64,000 bases of DNA from Bathynomus jamesi. Taxonomy: Eukaryota; Arthropoda; Malacostraca; Isopoda; Cirolanidae. The number at the start of each line of letters is the position of its first letter. The stretch's first letter is position 1. The notes beneath the pieces were generated by a model, which worked only from the letters and a program-made list of their open reading frames with translations, was not told the DNA's origin and ran no database searches. Below, piece after piece: positions 46,631 to 57,400 of the stretch. The position numbers and the translations under genes were made by a program. The stretch lies in NCBI GenBank assembly GCA_023014485.1, contig JAJOZX010003317.1, positions 114,501 through 178,500 on the forward strand, in the 5' to 3' direction.

Positions 46631-46786
46631 CTGTTTTATTGCAGAAACATTTTCATTCTCATGAAAGCGCAATTTCGTTTCTGCAAACCGTTCTTCCTGC
46701 TTATTCTTTCTCGATGGTCCAGTGACACGTCTCAGAGAATGGAAAGCTTCTTCCTCTCTTCCTTTCTGTAGTAGCCAATACGGAGA
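46631..46786 (-). CDS. Sugar transporter (Tret1-like), exon with cytoplasmic loop
   Basis: Acceptor TTCTGTTAAACAG and donor CAG|GTAGCT bound a 156-nt, phase-0 exon. It starts SPYWLLQKGREEEAFHSLRR, directly continuing the VPE that ends the upstream exon, to give the PESPxWL signature after helix 6 of sugar porters. The rest (SRKNKQEERFAETKL) is the charged central loop. Confidence 0.88.
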
Positions 46787-47237
46787 CTGTTTAACAGAAT
46801 CACATAAGTTTAATTAATTTATGTTAAGAGGCAAAAAATTTAATACTTCAATTATGTAGCTAGATAGTCTTAATCATTACTTAATTGTAAATGCCATTAA
46901 ATTAGCTGTCACTGTTTTGGGTTATAATGAAAACTAATAATACCAATATAATAATGCTCACCTCTTTCGAATGTACATATATTACATCAATAATGAACTG
47001 GTACAAACATAATGGATATGAGCATAATGAAATTTGCCATTTATTTTCTGAAATATAACTCTTAATAAATTTATTTTAAATTTTTTAATATGTAACTGAT
47101 TAGTTAAATTAAATACATCCTTTTTAACGAAACTATAAGTACTGGACCACAAATATAGGTATTACACTGACTTTCACACAATCACCAGTATTGTAGAGCA
47201 TAATTTTGTTTTCTGTATACAATACTGTAGTTCTTAC

Positions 47238-47374
47238 CTCAGGGACATAAAATGTTCCTAAAAATGTCAGCAACAACGGGAAAGAACATATCAATATCGT
47301 TATGTATCCATCAAGAAACGTGAAGCACAAAAACGAGAACAAAAGAGCAAATGCAAAAGTTAACTCTGGAAGTG
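47238..47374 (-). CDS. Sugar transporter (Tret1-like), exon with helices 5-6
   Basis: Acceptor CCTCTTTCCAG and donor GAG|GTAAGA. It begins with two bases of a split codon, matching the one base left by the upstream exon. It encodes LPELTFAFALLFSFLCFTFL and ITILICSFPLLLTFLGTFYV, two membrane helices, ending in PE just before the loop exon. Confidence 0.85.
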
Positions 47375-47824
47375 CTGGAAAGAGGACAGAGTTATAAAAT
47401 ATTGTATATTAAAGATGGTTATTGTAGTGAAAGGGCAGGCAAAGTCTGAACTTAAATCTTGACGCTATGAAATAAGATGGAAATATCACAAATTTTAATT
47501 TTAATAAAATTATGATTTAAAATAAAAAAATTTGCTGGAAAAAGTTTGCCAAAAAAAATAAAATTACTAATGTTAGAGATAGTATAGCCTTATTCCAAGT
47601 ATTCACATTTTAAAGGTTAATTACCATTATTTTATAGAAAAGTGAATAATGTGGCCATTTTTTCTTAAATCATACTGTTTCCTTATAAAGTATTCTCAAT
47701 AATAGTCTTATAGTATTTAAATTATAACTTTGCCATTTTTGGAAACCTTATTGAATTTTAAATCTTTACAGCAGTGGTAGCGAACAGAATTAAAAAGACT
47801 ATTTGTATAATTCTCCATTTAAAT

Positions 47825-48027
47825 CAGTGCTCTTCAACCTTTTTATGCTTACCGCCCACTTTTGTAACTTTTGAATCTCCGTATCGCCCACCAAAATTAA
47901 AAATGCAAAAACTCAAACTAAAAGTTATATACCCTGCATAAAACAATAAAATTAATTGCAATTACTTTTAGATTAATGAGATCCTTGAGCCACTAGTGGG
48001 CGGTACTACCTAGGTTGAAGAGCACTG
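47825..48027. mobile_element. hAT-type MITE, 203 bp
   Basis: Ends CAGTGCTCTTCAACC and GGTTGAAGAGCACTG are exact complements and are flanked by the perfect 8-bp repeat ATTTAAAT (47817-47824 and 48028-48035). No coding frame. Tips of this style are typical of hAT MITEs. Confidence 0.93.
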
Positions 48028-48304
48028 ATTTAAATAGTTAAGATATTAAATGCATTGATTTTTCTAGAGAATTTTTAATTCTGGAGCTGGGAAATGTGAA
48101 TGGAGGTTGTGAGTTTGAGGAATTTATAACCTAAATTAGTTTATAGATTATCTTTGTCTATTGATGAAAACAAATATGCAAGCAAGGATTGATTAATTCA
48201 GTTTAAAGTACGAGTATGTTTGCAGTTTTATTTCTCTGGTACGAAACATGAGAAATTTAAAAAATATTTCACCTTACATTCGTGGGAGTGACGAAGGTGG
48301 GAGA

Positions 48305-49860
48305 ACTGCGTGTATTTCTGAGGGGTGCGTACCAGATAATTTCAAGTTAGCAAATGTAACAACTATCTTTAAGAAAGGCGATAAAGGTGCGGCGGGAAAT
48401 TATAGGCCAATCAGTTTAACGTCTATTGTCGGTAAGCTACTGGAATCAATAATTAGGGATCGTATAGTCGAACACTTAGAATTGCATAACTTGGTTAGAA
48501 ATATGCAGCACGGTTATAGGCGAAACAAATCTTGCTTAACTAATCTTTTAGAATTTTTTCAAAGCGTGGTTGAAGTTTACGATAGTCATCGGGCGGTTGA
48601 TGTAGTGTATTTAGATTTTCAAAAAGCGTTTGACACCGTACCGCACAAAAGACTCATTGAAAAAACTAAGGCTCATGGAATCAGGGGTGTAGTAATAAAT
48701 TGGATAGAAGAATGGTTGCGAGGTAGGAAACAGAGGGTGGTCGTTGATAGAGCGGAGTCGTGTTGGGCTAATGTAGCGAGCGGCGTTCCTCAGGGTTCTG
48801 TATTGGGCCCCTTGCTTTTTATTATATATATTAACGATTTAGATGTCGGCCTAGTCAGTACAGTTTCAAAGTTTGCGGATGAAACGAAGCTGGGTGGTAG
48901 GGCGATTAATGACGAAGATAGAGGTAAAATCCAGGAAGATCTGAATAAAATCGTTGATTGGTCAATCACATGGCAAATGAGATTTAACGTCGATAAGTGC
49001 AAAATTTTACATATAGGTTCGCGTAACGGTAATTTTACGTATAGTAAGCCAGGGAAGGAATTAGCAAGCGTAGAGCAGGAAAAAGATTTAGGAGTTATAG
49101 TCACTGGTGACTTAAAAGTAGCGAATCAAAGTACAGCAGCGGTCAATAAAGCGAAAAAAGTGTTAGGTTTTATAGCTCGGAATTTTGAGTACAAATCGCG
49201 CGATATTATTGTTCCGCTTTATAAATCAATAGTTAGACCCCATTTGGAGTACGCGATCCAATTTTGGAATCCGCATTGCGAAAAGATATAGACAAATTCG
49301 AAAGAGTTCAAAGACGAGCAACTAAGATGATTCCGTCGCTTAGGTCGAAGTCGTACGAGGATAGGCTTAAGGAGTTAAAATTGACTACACTCGAGACAAG
49401 GATGCTAAGGGGTGATCTAATCCAGGTTTTCAAAATTATGAATGGGTTCGATAACGTAGGTAGAGATAGCTTTTTCGAAATACCTCAATATAATAGGATT
49501 AGAAATAACGGGTGTAGTTTGACAAGTAGAAGGTTCGAGACAACAGTTGCCAAAAACTTTTTTACGCATAGAATAGTAAAGAGCTGGAATAGTTTGCCGG
49601 TAGAAGCAATTAGTAGCACGTCTATAAACATGTTTAAAAATCGATTAGACGCGTATGTTGATAGATTGGGTATAGTTTAAGGTAGTAAAATTATGGCTTT
49701 GTGGTTCGGAAACCACGTAAAATTGTAGGTCCCCTCCGCCACCACGGAGGACATGCACAATTACGAACAGAGTTAGGTAGACCAGCCATGAGTGGATCCT
49801 GGGGTCTTTGTTGTTCTGAAACATTATAACATTATTACAACATCTATTTTCATTTTTATT
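48305..49860 (+). mobile_element. CR1-type LINE, 5'-truncated copy 2
   Basis: The reverse transcriptase reads without interruption from 48305 to 49283: VPDNFKLANVTTIFKKGDKG, YLDFQKAFDTVPHKRL, GVPQGSVLGPLLFIIYIND, FADETKLGG. A one-base deletion near 49280 then shifts the frame (continuing RKDIDKFERVQRRATKM to the stop at 49680). The catalytic FADD is FADE here. The 3' region has a CCTCCG...CGGAGG hairpin at about 49733-49750. It is close to copy 1 at 1441-3890, which helps to polarise changes in both. Confidence 0.85.
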
Positions 49861-50663
49861 CATTTATTTTATGTATCGGTGTGGAATGTTGCGTTCTCGG
49901 AAAACCAATGTATTTGTTAACCAGTCATAAAAATGCGAAGCAATGGAATAAGTTTATTTTTTCAGAACCATTCGGTTTTTTTAAATTGTTTTAATTAGCA
50001 ACCTGTTTTTATTTTTGCAAACGTACAGTGCGCGGAAAACAGTTCACAGAAGAAACGATATTAAAATTTATAAAAAAAAAGACTATTGGTGAAAATATAA
50101 TCTAATGTCTCGCTTCGCTTCTTTTATGATTTGGGTATGAAATACAGTAATCATTCCACACAGAAATATATAAATGAAATTTAAAGGAGCAAGTGTAGTT
50201 ATGTCCCCCTGACGCAAAAGGGGACACAAACTACACGAGGTCAAAGTTGGGGAACGTAAACTACACTAGGATCTTTAGGAGACATTTTTTAAATGAATCA
50301 ATCAAATAAAACGTTAGAACTAACGAAAATATTACGACTTAACCTCACCAATCGTCAATTTATATATGTATACAAGCACAGTCTTCGGCTCCCTGCCCTG
50401 CCGGCGTGGCTTGTGCTTCACAAACTCGCCTACGGCGAGGGCACGTTAGGGTTACCCCTTTGGGGGAGGTCATTCTCCCTCTCCCCCCAAAACCCCTCAC
50501 TCCACCTTTATGCAACTTGGAGGGATAACCCACACCTCCCTTGTTGCATAAAATGATTGAAACATTGTGGGTCATTTTTTTTATATCCAAAAAATGGACT
50601 AATTTAATTTGTAGGTTTTTTAAAATTTGTAGATTTTTAAAAATGTTTAAGGATATATATATA

Positions 50664-50884
50664 GGGTGAACCAAATGTAGGTGGACAGTAAATGATAACG
50701 TTTATTTTGAGAATACATATTTAATTTTTTTGGTATACTATAATACAAAATAAATTTAAATAAATTTAGTTACAATATTTAATATAATATAACACAAACA
50801 CCATAGTTATAATGAACACCATAGTTATAATATAATATAACACAAACCGTATTCAACCTACTGTCCACCTACTTTTGGTTCACC

Positions 50885-50887
<3 letters not shown>
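50664..50887. mobile_element. mariner-type MITE, 224 bp
   Basis: GGGTGAACCAAATGTAGGTG at the left and CACCTACTTTTGGTTCACCG at the right form inverted repeats next to TA dinucleotides. AT-rich interior, no coding frame. Confidence 0.8.
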
Positions 50888-50925
<38 letters not shown>

Positions 50926-50927
50926 AT

Positions 50928-51240
50928 GCGCCTCGGTGGTGTAGTGGTTAGCGTCGCTGACTACGAATCCATCGACCCCGGGTTCGAGACCCGACGGCAG
51001 CCGGCGCGCAGCAAAACCCAGCTGTTCATCCTTCCACACAATAAAGAAAGTGGTTGGTAGATAAGTGGGTACCCTAGGTGGCCTAGTGGTTAAGACGCTG
51101 GGCTGCTGATGGGGCTGCTGATGGGGCTGCTGATGGGCGTGGTTCGGATTCCACGTTAAACTGTAGGTCTAAGGTGGAGTGAAAAGCTTGACCTTCGTCA
51201 GAATGAACAATTCTGGCGGAAGCTAACCAAAGGTATATAT
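50928..51240 (+). repeat. Two tRNA-derived SINE-like units in tandem
   Basis: Unit 1 (about 50934-51005) has an A-box-like TGGTGTAGTGGTTAGCG and a perfect B box GGTTCGAGACC. Unit 2 (about 51070-51160) has GGTGGCCTAGTGGTTAAGACG, a threefold repeat of GCTGCTGATGGG, and a B-box-like GGTTCGGATTCC. Both are followed by non-tRNA tails. RNA polymerase III-type promoters make SINE origin likely. Confidence 0.7.
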
Positions 51241-51369
51241 AATATATATATATATACACACATTTAACTGCAATGACCACGCAGTATATTAATGTATAGA
51301 AACGACGTAAGTATAGAGGAGCGTTCTGCACACGAGGAAGAGAAATAACGAACAAATGAAAAATGAGGT

Positions 51370-51440
51370 GAACCGCCCGGGAATCGAACCCAGGATCTTC
51401 CGATTGCCGGTCAGATGCGCTATCCATTACACCACGGGCC
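51370..51440 (-). tRNA. tRNA-like sequence (GGC in the anticodon position), probably pseudo
   Basis: A 71-nt unit read on the minus strand: D-arm GTGT/GCGC around AATGGATA, anticodon arm TCTGA-CCGGCAA-TCGGA, T arm CTGGG-TTCGATT-CCCGG. Position 33 is C instead of U, and the acceptor stem has mismatches, so this looks like a tRNA-derived repeat rather than a working tRNA-Ala. Confidence 0.5.
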
Positions 51441-51527
51441 TCGATCAGTCATAAGTCGAAATTCTCCTACATAGGGCAGAAACCTATGCCCTGAGAGGGC
51501 ACCCTCGCAAATCGTGAATATGCACAT

Positions 51528-51814
51528 TTAACTGCAATGACCACGCAGTATATTAATGTATAGAAACGACGTAAGTATAGAGGAGCGTTCTGCACACGAG
51601 GAAGAGAAATAACGAACAAATGAAAAATGAGGTGAACCGCCCGGGAATCGAGCCCAGGATCTTCCGACCGGCAATCGGAAGATCCTGGGTTCGATTCCCG
51701 GGCGGTTCACCTCATTTTTCATTTGTTCGTTATTTCTCTTCCTCGTGTGCAGAACGCTCCTCTATACTTACGTCGTTTCTATACATTAATATACTGCGTG
51801 GTCATTGCAGTTAA
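51528..51814. repeat. ~140-bp-arm palindrome centred on a tRNA-like anticodon arm
   Basis: 51528-51668 and 51674-51814 are essentially perfect inverted copies, centred at 51671. The centre is the anticodon arm itself: GGATCTTCCGA, loop CCGGCAA, TCGGAAGATCC. The arms contain the rest of the ~260-bp unit that also occurs at 51260-51522 and, inverted, at about 51815-52048. Confidence 0.9.
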
Positions 51815-51901
51815 ATGTACATATTCACGATTTGCGAGGGTGCCCTCTCAGGGCATTGGTTTCTGCCCTATGTAGGAGAATTTCGACTTATGACTGATCA
51901 A

Positions 51902-51972
51902 GGCCCGTGGTGTAATGGATAGCGCATCTGACCGGCAATCGGAAGATCCTGGGTTCGATTTCCGGGCGGTTC
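51902..51972 (+). tRNA. tRNA-like sequence, plus-strand copy, probably pseudo
   Basis: The same 71-nt unit as at 51370-51440 in opposite orientation, with A box TGGTGTAATGG and B box GGTTCGATTTC (one substitution). The flanks repeat the same ~260-bp unit, so it is part of a dispersed or amplified repeat. Confidence 0.5.
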
Positions 51973-52545
51973 ACCTCATTTTTCATTTGTTCGTTCTTTC
52001 TCTTCCTCGTGTGCAGAACGCTCCTCTATACTTACGTCGTTTCTATAGATATATATATATATATAAATTGACGATTGGTTAGGTTAAGTCGTAATATTTT
52101 CGTTAGTTTTAACGTTTTATTTGATTAGGTATACGCGGACAAAGTTGGGGAACGCAAACTACACTAGGATAATGTAGGGGAACATAAACTACACTTACTC
52201 CAATTTAAATTTATAATAAACAATTTCCCCTACTTTTCTACTTCTTAAATGCATTGTTGCTACGACAGATAACTCGAGAAGGGAAGAAGGAATACGTTGA
52301 AATTTATACTGTACTTAAAGTCTTCGTATAGTGTATCTATGAAATGAAGCTACAACTATACCATACCTTAAATTTCTGAATTAAATAAATCTTTGTTCGC
52401 ACATTTGTTTTCATTTATAAACAAACACGAGTCCCAATGAATACAGTTACGTTTTATTTCTTATCTCCTCTTCTTCCCCCCATTTTCCCCTAACTCTAGA
52501 AGTGAATGTTTTTAAGTTTTATTTATTGAATGTAAATGTTATTAC

Positions 52546-52803
52546 TTGCAAATATTCTTCTCATCTGTGGTTCACTCAATTCTGATATCAGTGGCGTCAT
52601 AGTAACTTCACTCATTCCCGTCATTATGAACAGCATCACCCGCGAAATTATTAAAACAGTCAGTGAAGGATACAAGCCCATGACGATATAAAAGCCAAAA
52701 CTGATCAACACACAGTAGTGATAAATAAGTCTTGGGCCAAGCAAATTTGTTAAATAAAACGGCAGAAAGGTGCCAGGAATTCCCGCCAGAATTGGAGCTG
52801 AAG
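52546..52803 (-). CDS. Sugar transporter (Tret1-like), exon with helices 2-4
   Basis: Acceptor TTTAAATTTCAG and donor GCAA|GTAATA. It begins with two bases of a split codon, then SAPILAGIPGTFLPFYL, LLGPRLIYHYC (family DRxGRK loop, degenerate), LISFGFYIVMGLYPSL, ISRVMLFIMTGMSEVTMTPL and ISELSEPQMRRIFA. The last matches the family YxSEIxxPxxRG segment after helix 4. The missing upstream exon must end with one base of the split codon. Confidence 0.87.
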
Positions 52804-52859
52804 CTGAAATTTAAATAAGAATAAATAATGTACAGATAATAACAGAATTCATGCACAAT

Positions 52860-54200
52860 AGGCTACGTAATATTTCATTTTCAGATATGGTTCGAGAATT
52901 AACGAAAGACGAGCGAAAAAAAGTAATTTCCATATGAAAGTATTTAATGCAACAAACAATTTGGTTTTGCCTCGTTATTTTTATATAACTTAAATCTATA
53001 AAATGCTCAAACTCTGTGACAAGTTCTTAGAAGTGACAATAGTTTTCGTCCACCAACTGGATGGAAAAAATGCTGCGACTTTAAATCTTCGCTCGTCCGA
53101 ATTTATATTTATTCCAAGAATAAATATAAATGTTTCATCTGGGGTGCCTTTATATATTGTAAATAACTACAGTGAATCACTCTGGGGAACTATGCAGTCT
53201 ATTTTTTATACTGAAGTGTAGTAATGTATAGCCGTAGAAAAGTTTGACGGCAAAAACCTACAGGAAATATACAATATATTTCAAAAAAATCCTAAATCAT
53301 TTATGATTGGTTGAGAAATAGCCTCATGCTACGCTTTTGTTCTTTTATAAATGGGTAACAAACACACAGGTCATCCCAAATGCTCCTCAGTCCACACGCA
53401 CATAAGAAAAGAAGAAAGCATTTCCCCTTACATTGTGGTGAGATTGGGGAGTGGTGAGATTAGGAGTAGTAAAGGAAAATGCTTTTTTCTTTAATCTATA
53501 TTTAATCCAAACATTTCATTTCATCTCAGAAACATCTTCAGTGGAAGTAAGCTAAATTTAATAAATAAAAAATAAAAAATTTAAGTTAAAATTATAATAA
53601 AAATTTAATGGGCATGTAAGATAAAAAAAATAGAAAAATAAATAGAGAATAATATGTATGTAAAAATCGTTCTGTAAACATTATGGAGAAAAAAAACAAG
53701 AACGCCTTCTCTCGGAAAGAGACTTCAGCTACATTAAAGAGAAAGTGGGAAAACAACTCGGAACATAAGTAGTTGGTTGGTCATTTAATTGAGTAGTTAT
53801 TCCATGTAAAGTTTAACAGATGAAATTATTTCATTAAGAGTGCTTGGGAAAACACATCTAATTAGGAGAAGGAACGCCATCCCAGTCGCCAACACTTTGT
53901 TTTATTTCAGACGTTTCTGAACAATTGAACAGTCAGGTTCCATCTTCAGTGACCCAAGCATTAAAATATTCGAATTAAAATTATATTTACATTATAGACT
54001 AAAGACGAATTTATAATTACTAGTGTAAACTATAACAGAAAAAAAATAAAGAAAAAGAGCAATGCAAACTTATTAAAATACAATAAACCCGTTGAAGAGT
54101 TGTAATTACGAGTATTTAAAAGTAGGTCTCTCCTTATACATATATAACGACTCCATTACGTTAAGGTTGAGTCTGATCCACCATTGCGGATATGACAGAT
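52860..54200. other. No gene; fragments of Penelope-type termini
   Basis: On the minus strand, CTGAAGATGGAAC...GTTCAGAAACG near 53895-53935 and CTGAAGATG...GAAATG near 53515-53545 have the hammerhead-like layout of Penelope ends. A plus-strand frame at 53003-53221 has no family resemblance. Near 53380-53500 a GCATTTCCCC/GGAAAATGC inverted repeat is present. Confidence 0.35.
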
Positions 54201-54453
54201 TTTAAAATCCTCAATGATTAAAAAAGAAGGACAATTTTTTTTTTTATCATTACGAGACCAGATAAGGGTAAAGGAGTCGTATTACTTGATTCTGACGTTG
54301 GAGAATGGGGACAATTTTCTTGGATTCCTCTAAATTTAAAAAGTAAAACAGAACGTTCTATTTAAACTATTGCAACTTGACGATAAACTTCACAGGATTT
54401 TATGTATATAAGAAAAAATAGTAACATCACTGATGACAACACGTACAAATCAT
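54200..54453 (+). pseudogene. Penelope element 2, N-terminal fragment
   Basis: Reads ITRPDKGKGVVLLDSDVGEW near 54243-54305 and, in a shifted frame, SSKFKKQNVLFKLLQLDDK, the region before the reverse transcriptase. It stops at the direct repeat GTACAAATCAT and continues after 4 kb at 58479. Confidence 0.65.
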
Positions 54454-57400
54454 GATTCTGTGTGAGCAAGGCTTTGTGCCGAAACGTAAAGAAATATAAC
54501 TCCATCTCTGTTTGGATGTGATAGAAGATTGAGAGAAGTTTTTGTTTTCTGTGAAACACAAGTTATTTATGCAGAAACTTTAAATATATTTACAGTATTA
54601 CGTCGATACAATATATGAGAAAGAGAAAACTTCATCAACTTGAGTAGTCTAAGCATCATCGTCCTGTTTGCATATATGTTTTGTTTCGTATTTATCAATT
54701 ATTACGAAAGAAATTTTTTATAACTTGAAGAGCCAAATCATTTTCATTAATCAGTAAAGTAACACAAATATCATCAAGTGTTGCTGCAAAATAGAAGTCA
54801 ACATCTTCCTTCCTTGACTAATCAATTTTAAAATTAGAAAGAGCCGTTTTGAGCAGAAAACTGAGATTTGTTTATAAAAAACCTCTGAACAGGTAGCTAG
54901 AATAACGTGAAAAAAGTGTTAGCAGCTGACGAGGAAGCTTCTAACAGTGGCTGCATCCTCCAGCGCGGGACACGTCAACGCGAAGAAGAGGCAACGTCAA
55001 ACCAAAACATCAACGCACTGGTGGGCAAACTTCCTCAAATCTCCGTGCAGTGGGCTGTCTACGGTTGGCCAGACTGGCAGTCGACGGCCTGTTGCGTGGC
55101 ACGGTCAGAGTGCTGATCGGCTCCCGGGGCCGGACCTATTCTCAGCGTGCTATTTTTTTTAATTACAGGGAGCAATTGCGTGCTCCCCGAACTACTCTTA
55201 CTTTCTGGCGACATTAAGACTAATCCAGGCCCCACTACAACTTACACATGTCACCATACACAAAGACATAGACACAATAGCACCACGAGACACATGCAGA
55301 AGTATAATATTAACATATTACGGTACAACGTAGATGACCTCACAAACAAAATCATGCAGCTTAGGGAATTCGTACACAAACAAAACATTCACATAGCACT
55401 TATACAAGAAACAAAACTAAAACGCACACAGAAAACACCCACCATCCCTGACTTCACGGCGATCCGTGAAGATCGTACTGGGGGTAACGGGGGTGGACTC
55501 ATCACTTACATACGTAAAAGCATTAGCTACAATGATGCTACCCAAAACATTACAAACACAATCCAAGCAGATAACACGATAGAAATACAGGCAGTTAACA
55601 TTAAAACACGCGCAAAACAAAACACCACACATCAACATTTACATCCTACCAGATAGTTCACCTCAGGTGCCAGCCAATTACAATCCACAGTTACACAATC
55701 TGGCCTCTCTCACTAATGTCATCTTAGGAGGAGACTTCAAAGCCAAAGACACTAGTTCGTACCTGCACAACCAAAACAACACTAGAGGCGCCAACATAGC
55801 CACACAACTAAACAGCCTCTTCATTCTTAACAATACAGAAGAACATACACACATACCACATCAAGCAGGATACTCAAACTCCTCCCCAGACAAAACGTTC
55901 TGTTCCCCCTCACTAGCAACACATACACAATGGAGAACAGAAAAACAACTGTCATCAGACCACCTGCCCATCACCATTACAACACATTCTAAACTCTGCC
56001 CCAACAGCCTTAGGTAAACTTACAGAAATTACAAGAAAGCTGATTGGGAACAGTTCAAAATACAGACTGAGGAATAATTCACCACATTAAACAGCACACC
56101 CATCATAAACATCAATACAACACTCAAGACATTTAATCAGGTCATCAATAATGCAAACAAATACATATCCAAGGGCAACATTAGGAAATACAACCCAAAT
56201 TACACTAGAGAAATAACCCACCTCATAAGGCAACGTAACAACCTCAAATATAACACACAAACACCACACACAGAAGACATAAAAGAGCAGATACAACAGC
56301 TCAACACAGAAATAAACAACAAACTCAAAGAAAAACAAACAGAAACATTCAGGGAATTCATAACAACACTAAACCACTCTACAGATACATCTTGGCTATA
56401 CAAGACTATAAACAGCATTACCCACTCTAACAGCGGCATTCACACCTCACACGCGGCTATCTGTCGCAGCCAAAATAATATCCCAACATACACACAACAA
56501 GCTAACATTCTAGTTAATCACTACGCAAAGATAAGTCACTTAAACAGAGACAACAACCAGAAACACGCAGACAGACAAACAGCGAGACACAAGAAAACCT
56601 ACAGACTCGACACGACCATTACACCCTTCAATACAGACCAGACCACCAAGCTCATCAAAAACATTAAGAATTCGAAGGCTACTGGACCAGACAACATATG
56701 TAACATATACCTTAAACACTTGGGCCCACAAAGAATACTAGTTCTCACAAATATCAGCACATATTCATACCAACACTGTATTATTCCTGACATATGGAAA
56801 CAAAGTAAAATTATTACACTACTCAAACCAAACAAAAATCCAACAAAACCAGCTTCCTAGAGACCCATTAATTTATTATGCACACCTTCCAAAGTAACAG
56901 AAAGACTAATCTTACAAATCACCAACCCACCCATACCACTATCGCCTACTCAACATGGATTCAGACCTCACCACTCAACCACGACATTACTCACTAACCT
57001 CACGCAGCACATCATGGATGGCATCAACTCCAGACGACCAGCTCAACGTACACTATTAGCGACAATAGACATTAGTAAAGTATTTGATGCTATCCCACGC
57101 TTCCCTCTCATAAACAAAATACTCAACACAAACATGCACAATAACACCAAAAGGTGGCTGAGCAACTATCTTTCAGGAAGATACTCACATGTCACATTTA
57201 ATGGCAAGTCATCCAAAAACAAGCTTTTTCCGAACGGGGTCCCTCAAAGCTCTGTTCTCTCACCAACACTCTTCAACTTATACATGCATGACATTCCAAC
57301 ACCCATAGATAACAAGTTTACCTTATCATCATATGCAGATGACATCACTCTAACATCCAACCACAACAGCATCGACACCGCTACAAATAACCTACAGACA

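Larger units (their letters stand above)
50186..52201. mobile_element. 2-kb non-autonomous composite element with 8-bp target duplication
   Basis: Tips GGAGCAAGTGTAGTTATGT and, on the other strand, GGAGTAAGTGTAGTTTATGT are flanked by the perfect direct repeat AATTTAAA (50178-50185 and 52202-52209). Inner inverted blocks match as well: CAAAGTTGGGGAACG, CAATCAAATAAAACGTT and AACGAAAATATTACGACTTA. The interior has a mariner MITE, tRNA-like units, a palindrome and a GTTGCATAA-type repeat, but no transposase. The superfamily is unclear: 8-bp duplications occur in hAT and P among others. Confidence 0.85.

Noticed and set aside
51528..51814. Two identical 64-codon proteins on opposite strands (MKNEVNRPGIEPRIF...)
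   Set aside because: They are mirror translations of a palindromic tRNA-like repeat, not coding sequences.
51370..51972. Functional tRNA-Ala gene cluster
   Set aside because: C instead of U at position 33, mismatched acceptor stem and amplification with shared flanks point to tRNA-derived repeats.
53003..53221. 72-codon plus-strand ORF
   Set aside because: No family resemblance on either strand; not hydrophobic, so not a transporter exon.
54425..54490. CTGATGA ... CCGAAACG read as a hammerhead ribozyme
   Set aside because: CTGATGA lies in Penelope coding sequence (TDDNTYKS) left of the LINE target duplication, whereas CCGAAACG lies inside the inserted segment, so they were not originally one unit.
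54690..54830. Minus-strand stretch reading VDFYFAATLDDICVTLLINE, considered as the missing transporter exon
   Set aside because: It is not hydrophobic like helix 1, and its phase and splice sites do not fit; it lies inside the inserted segment.
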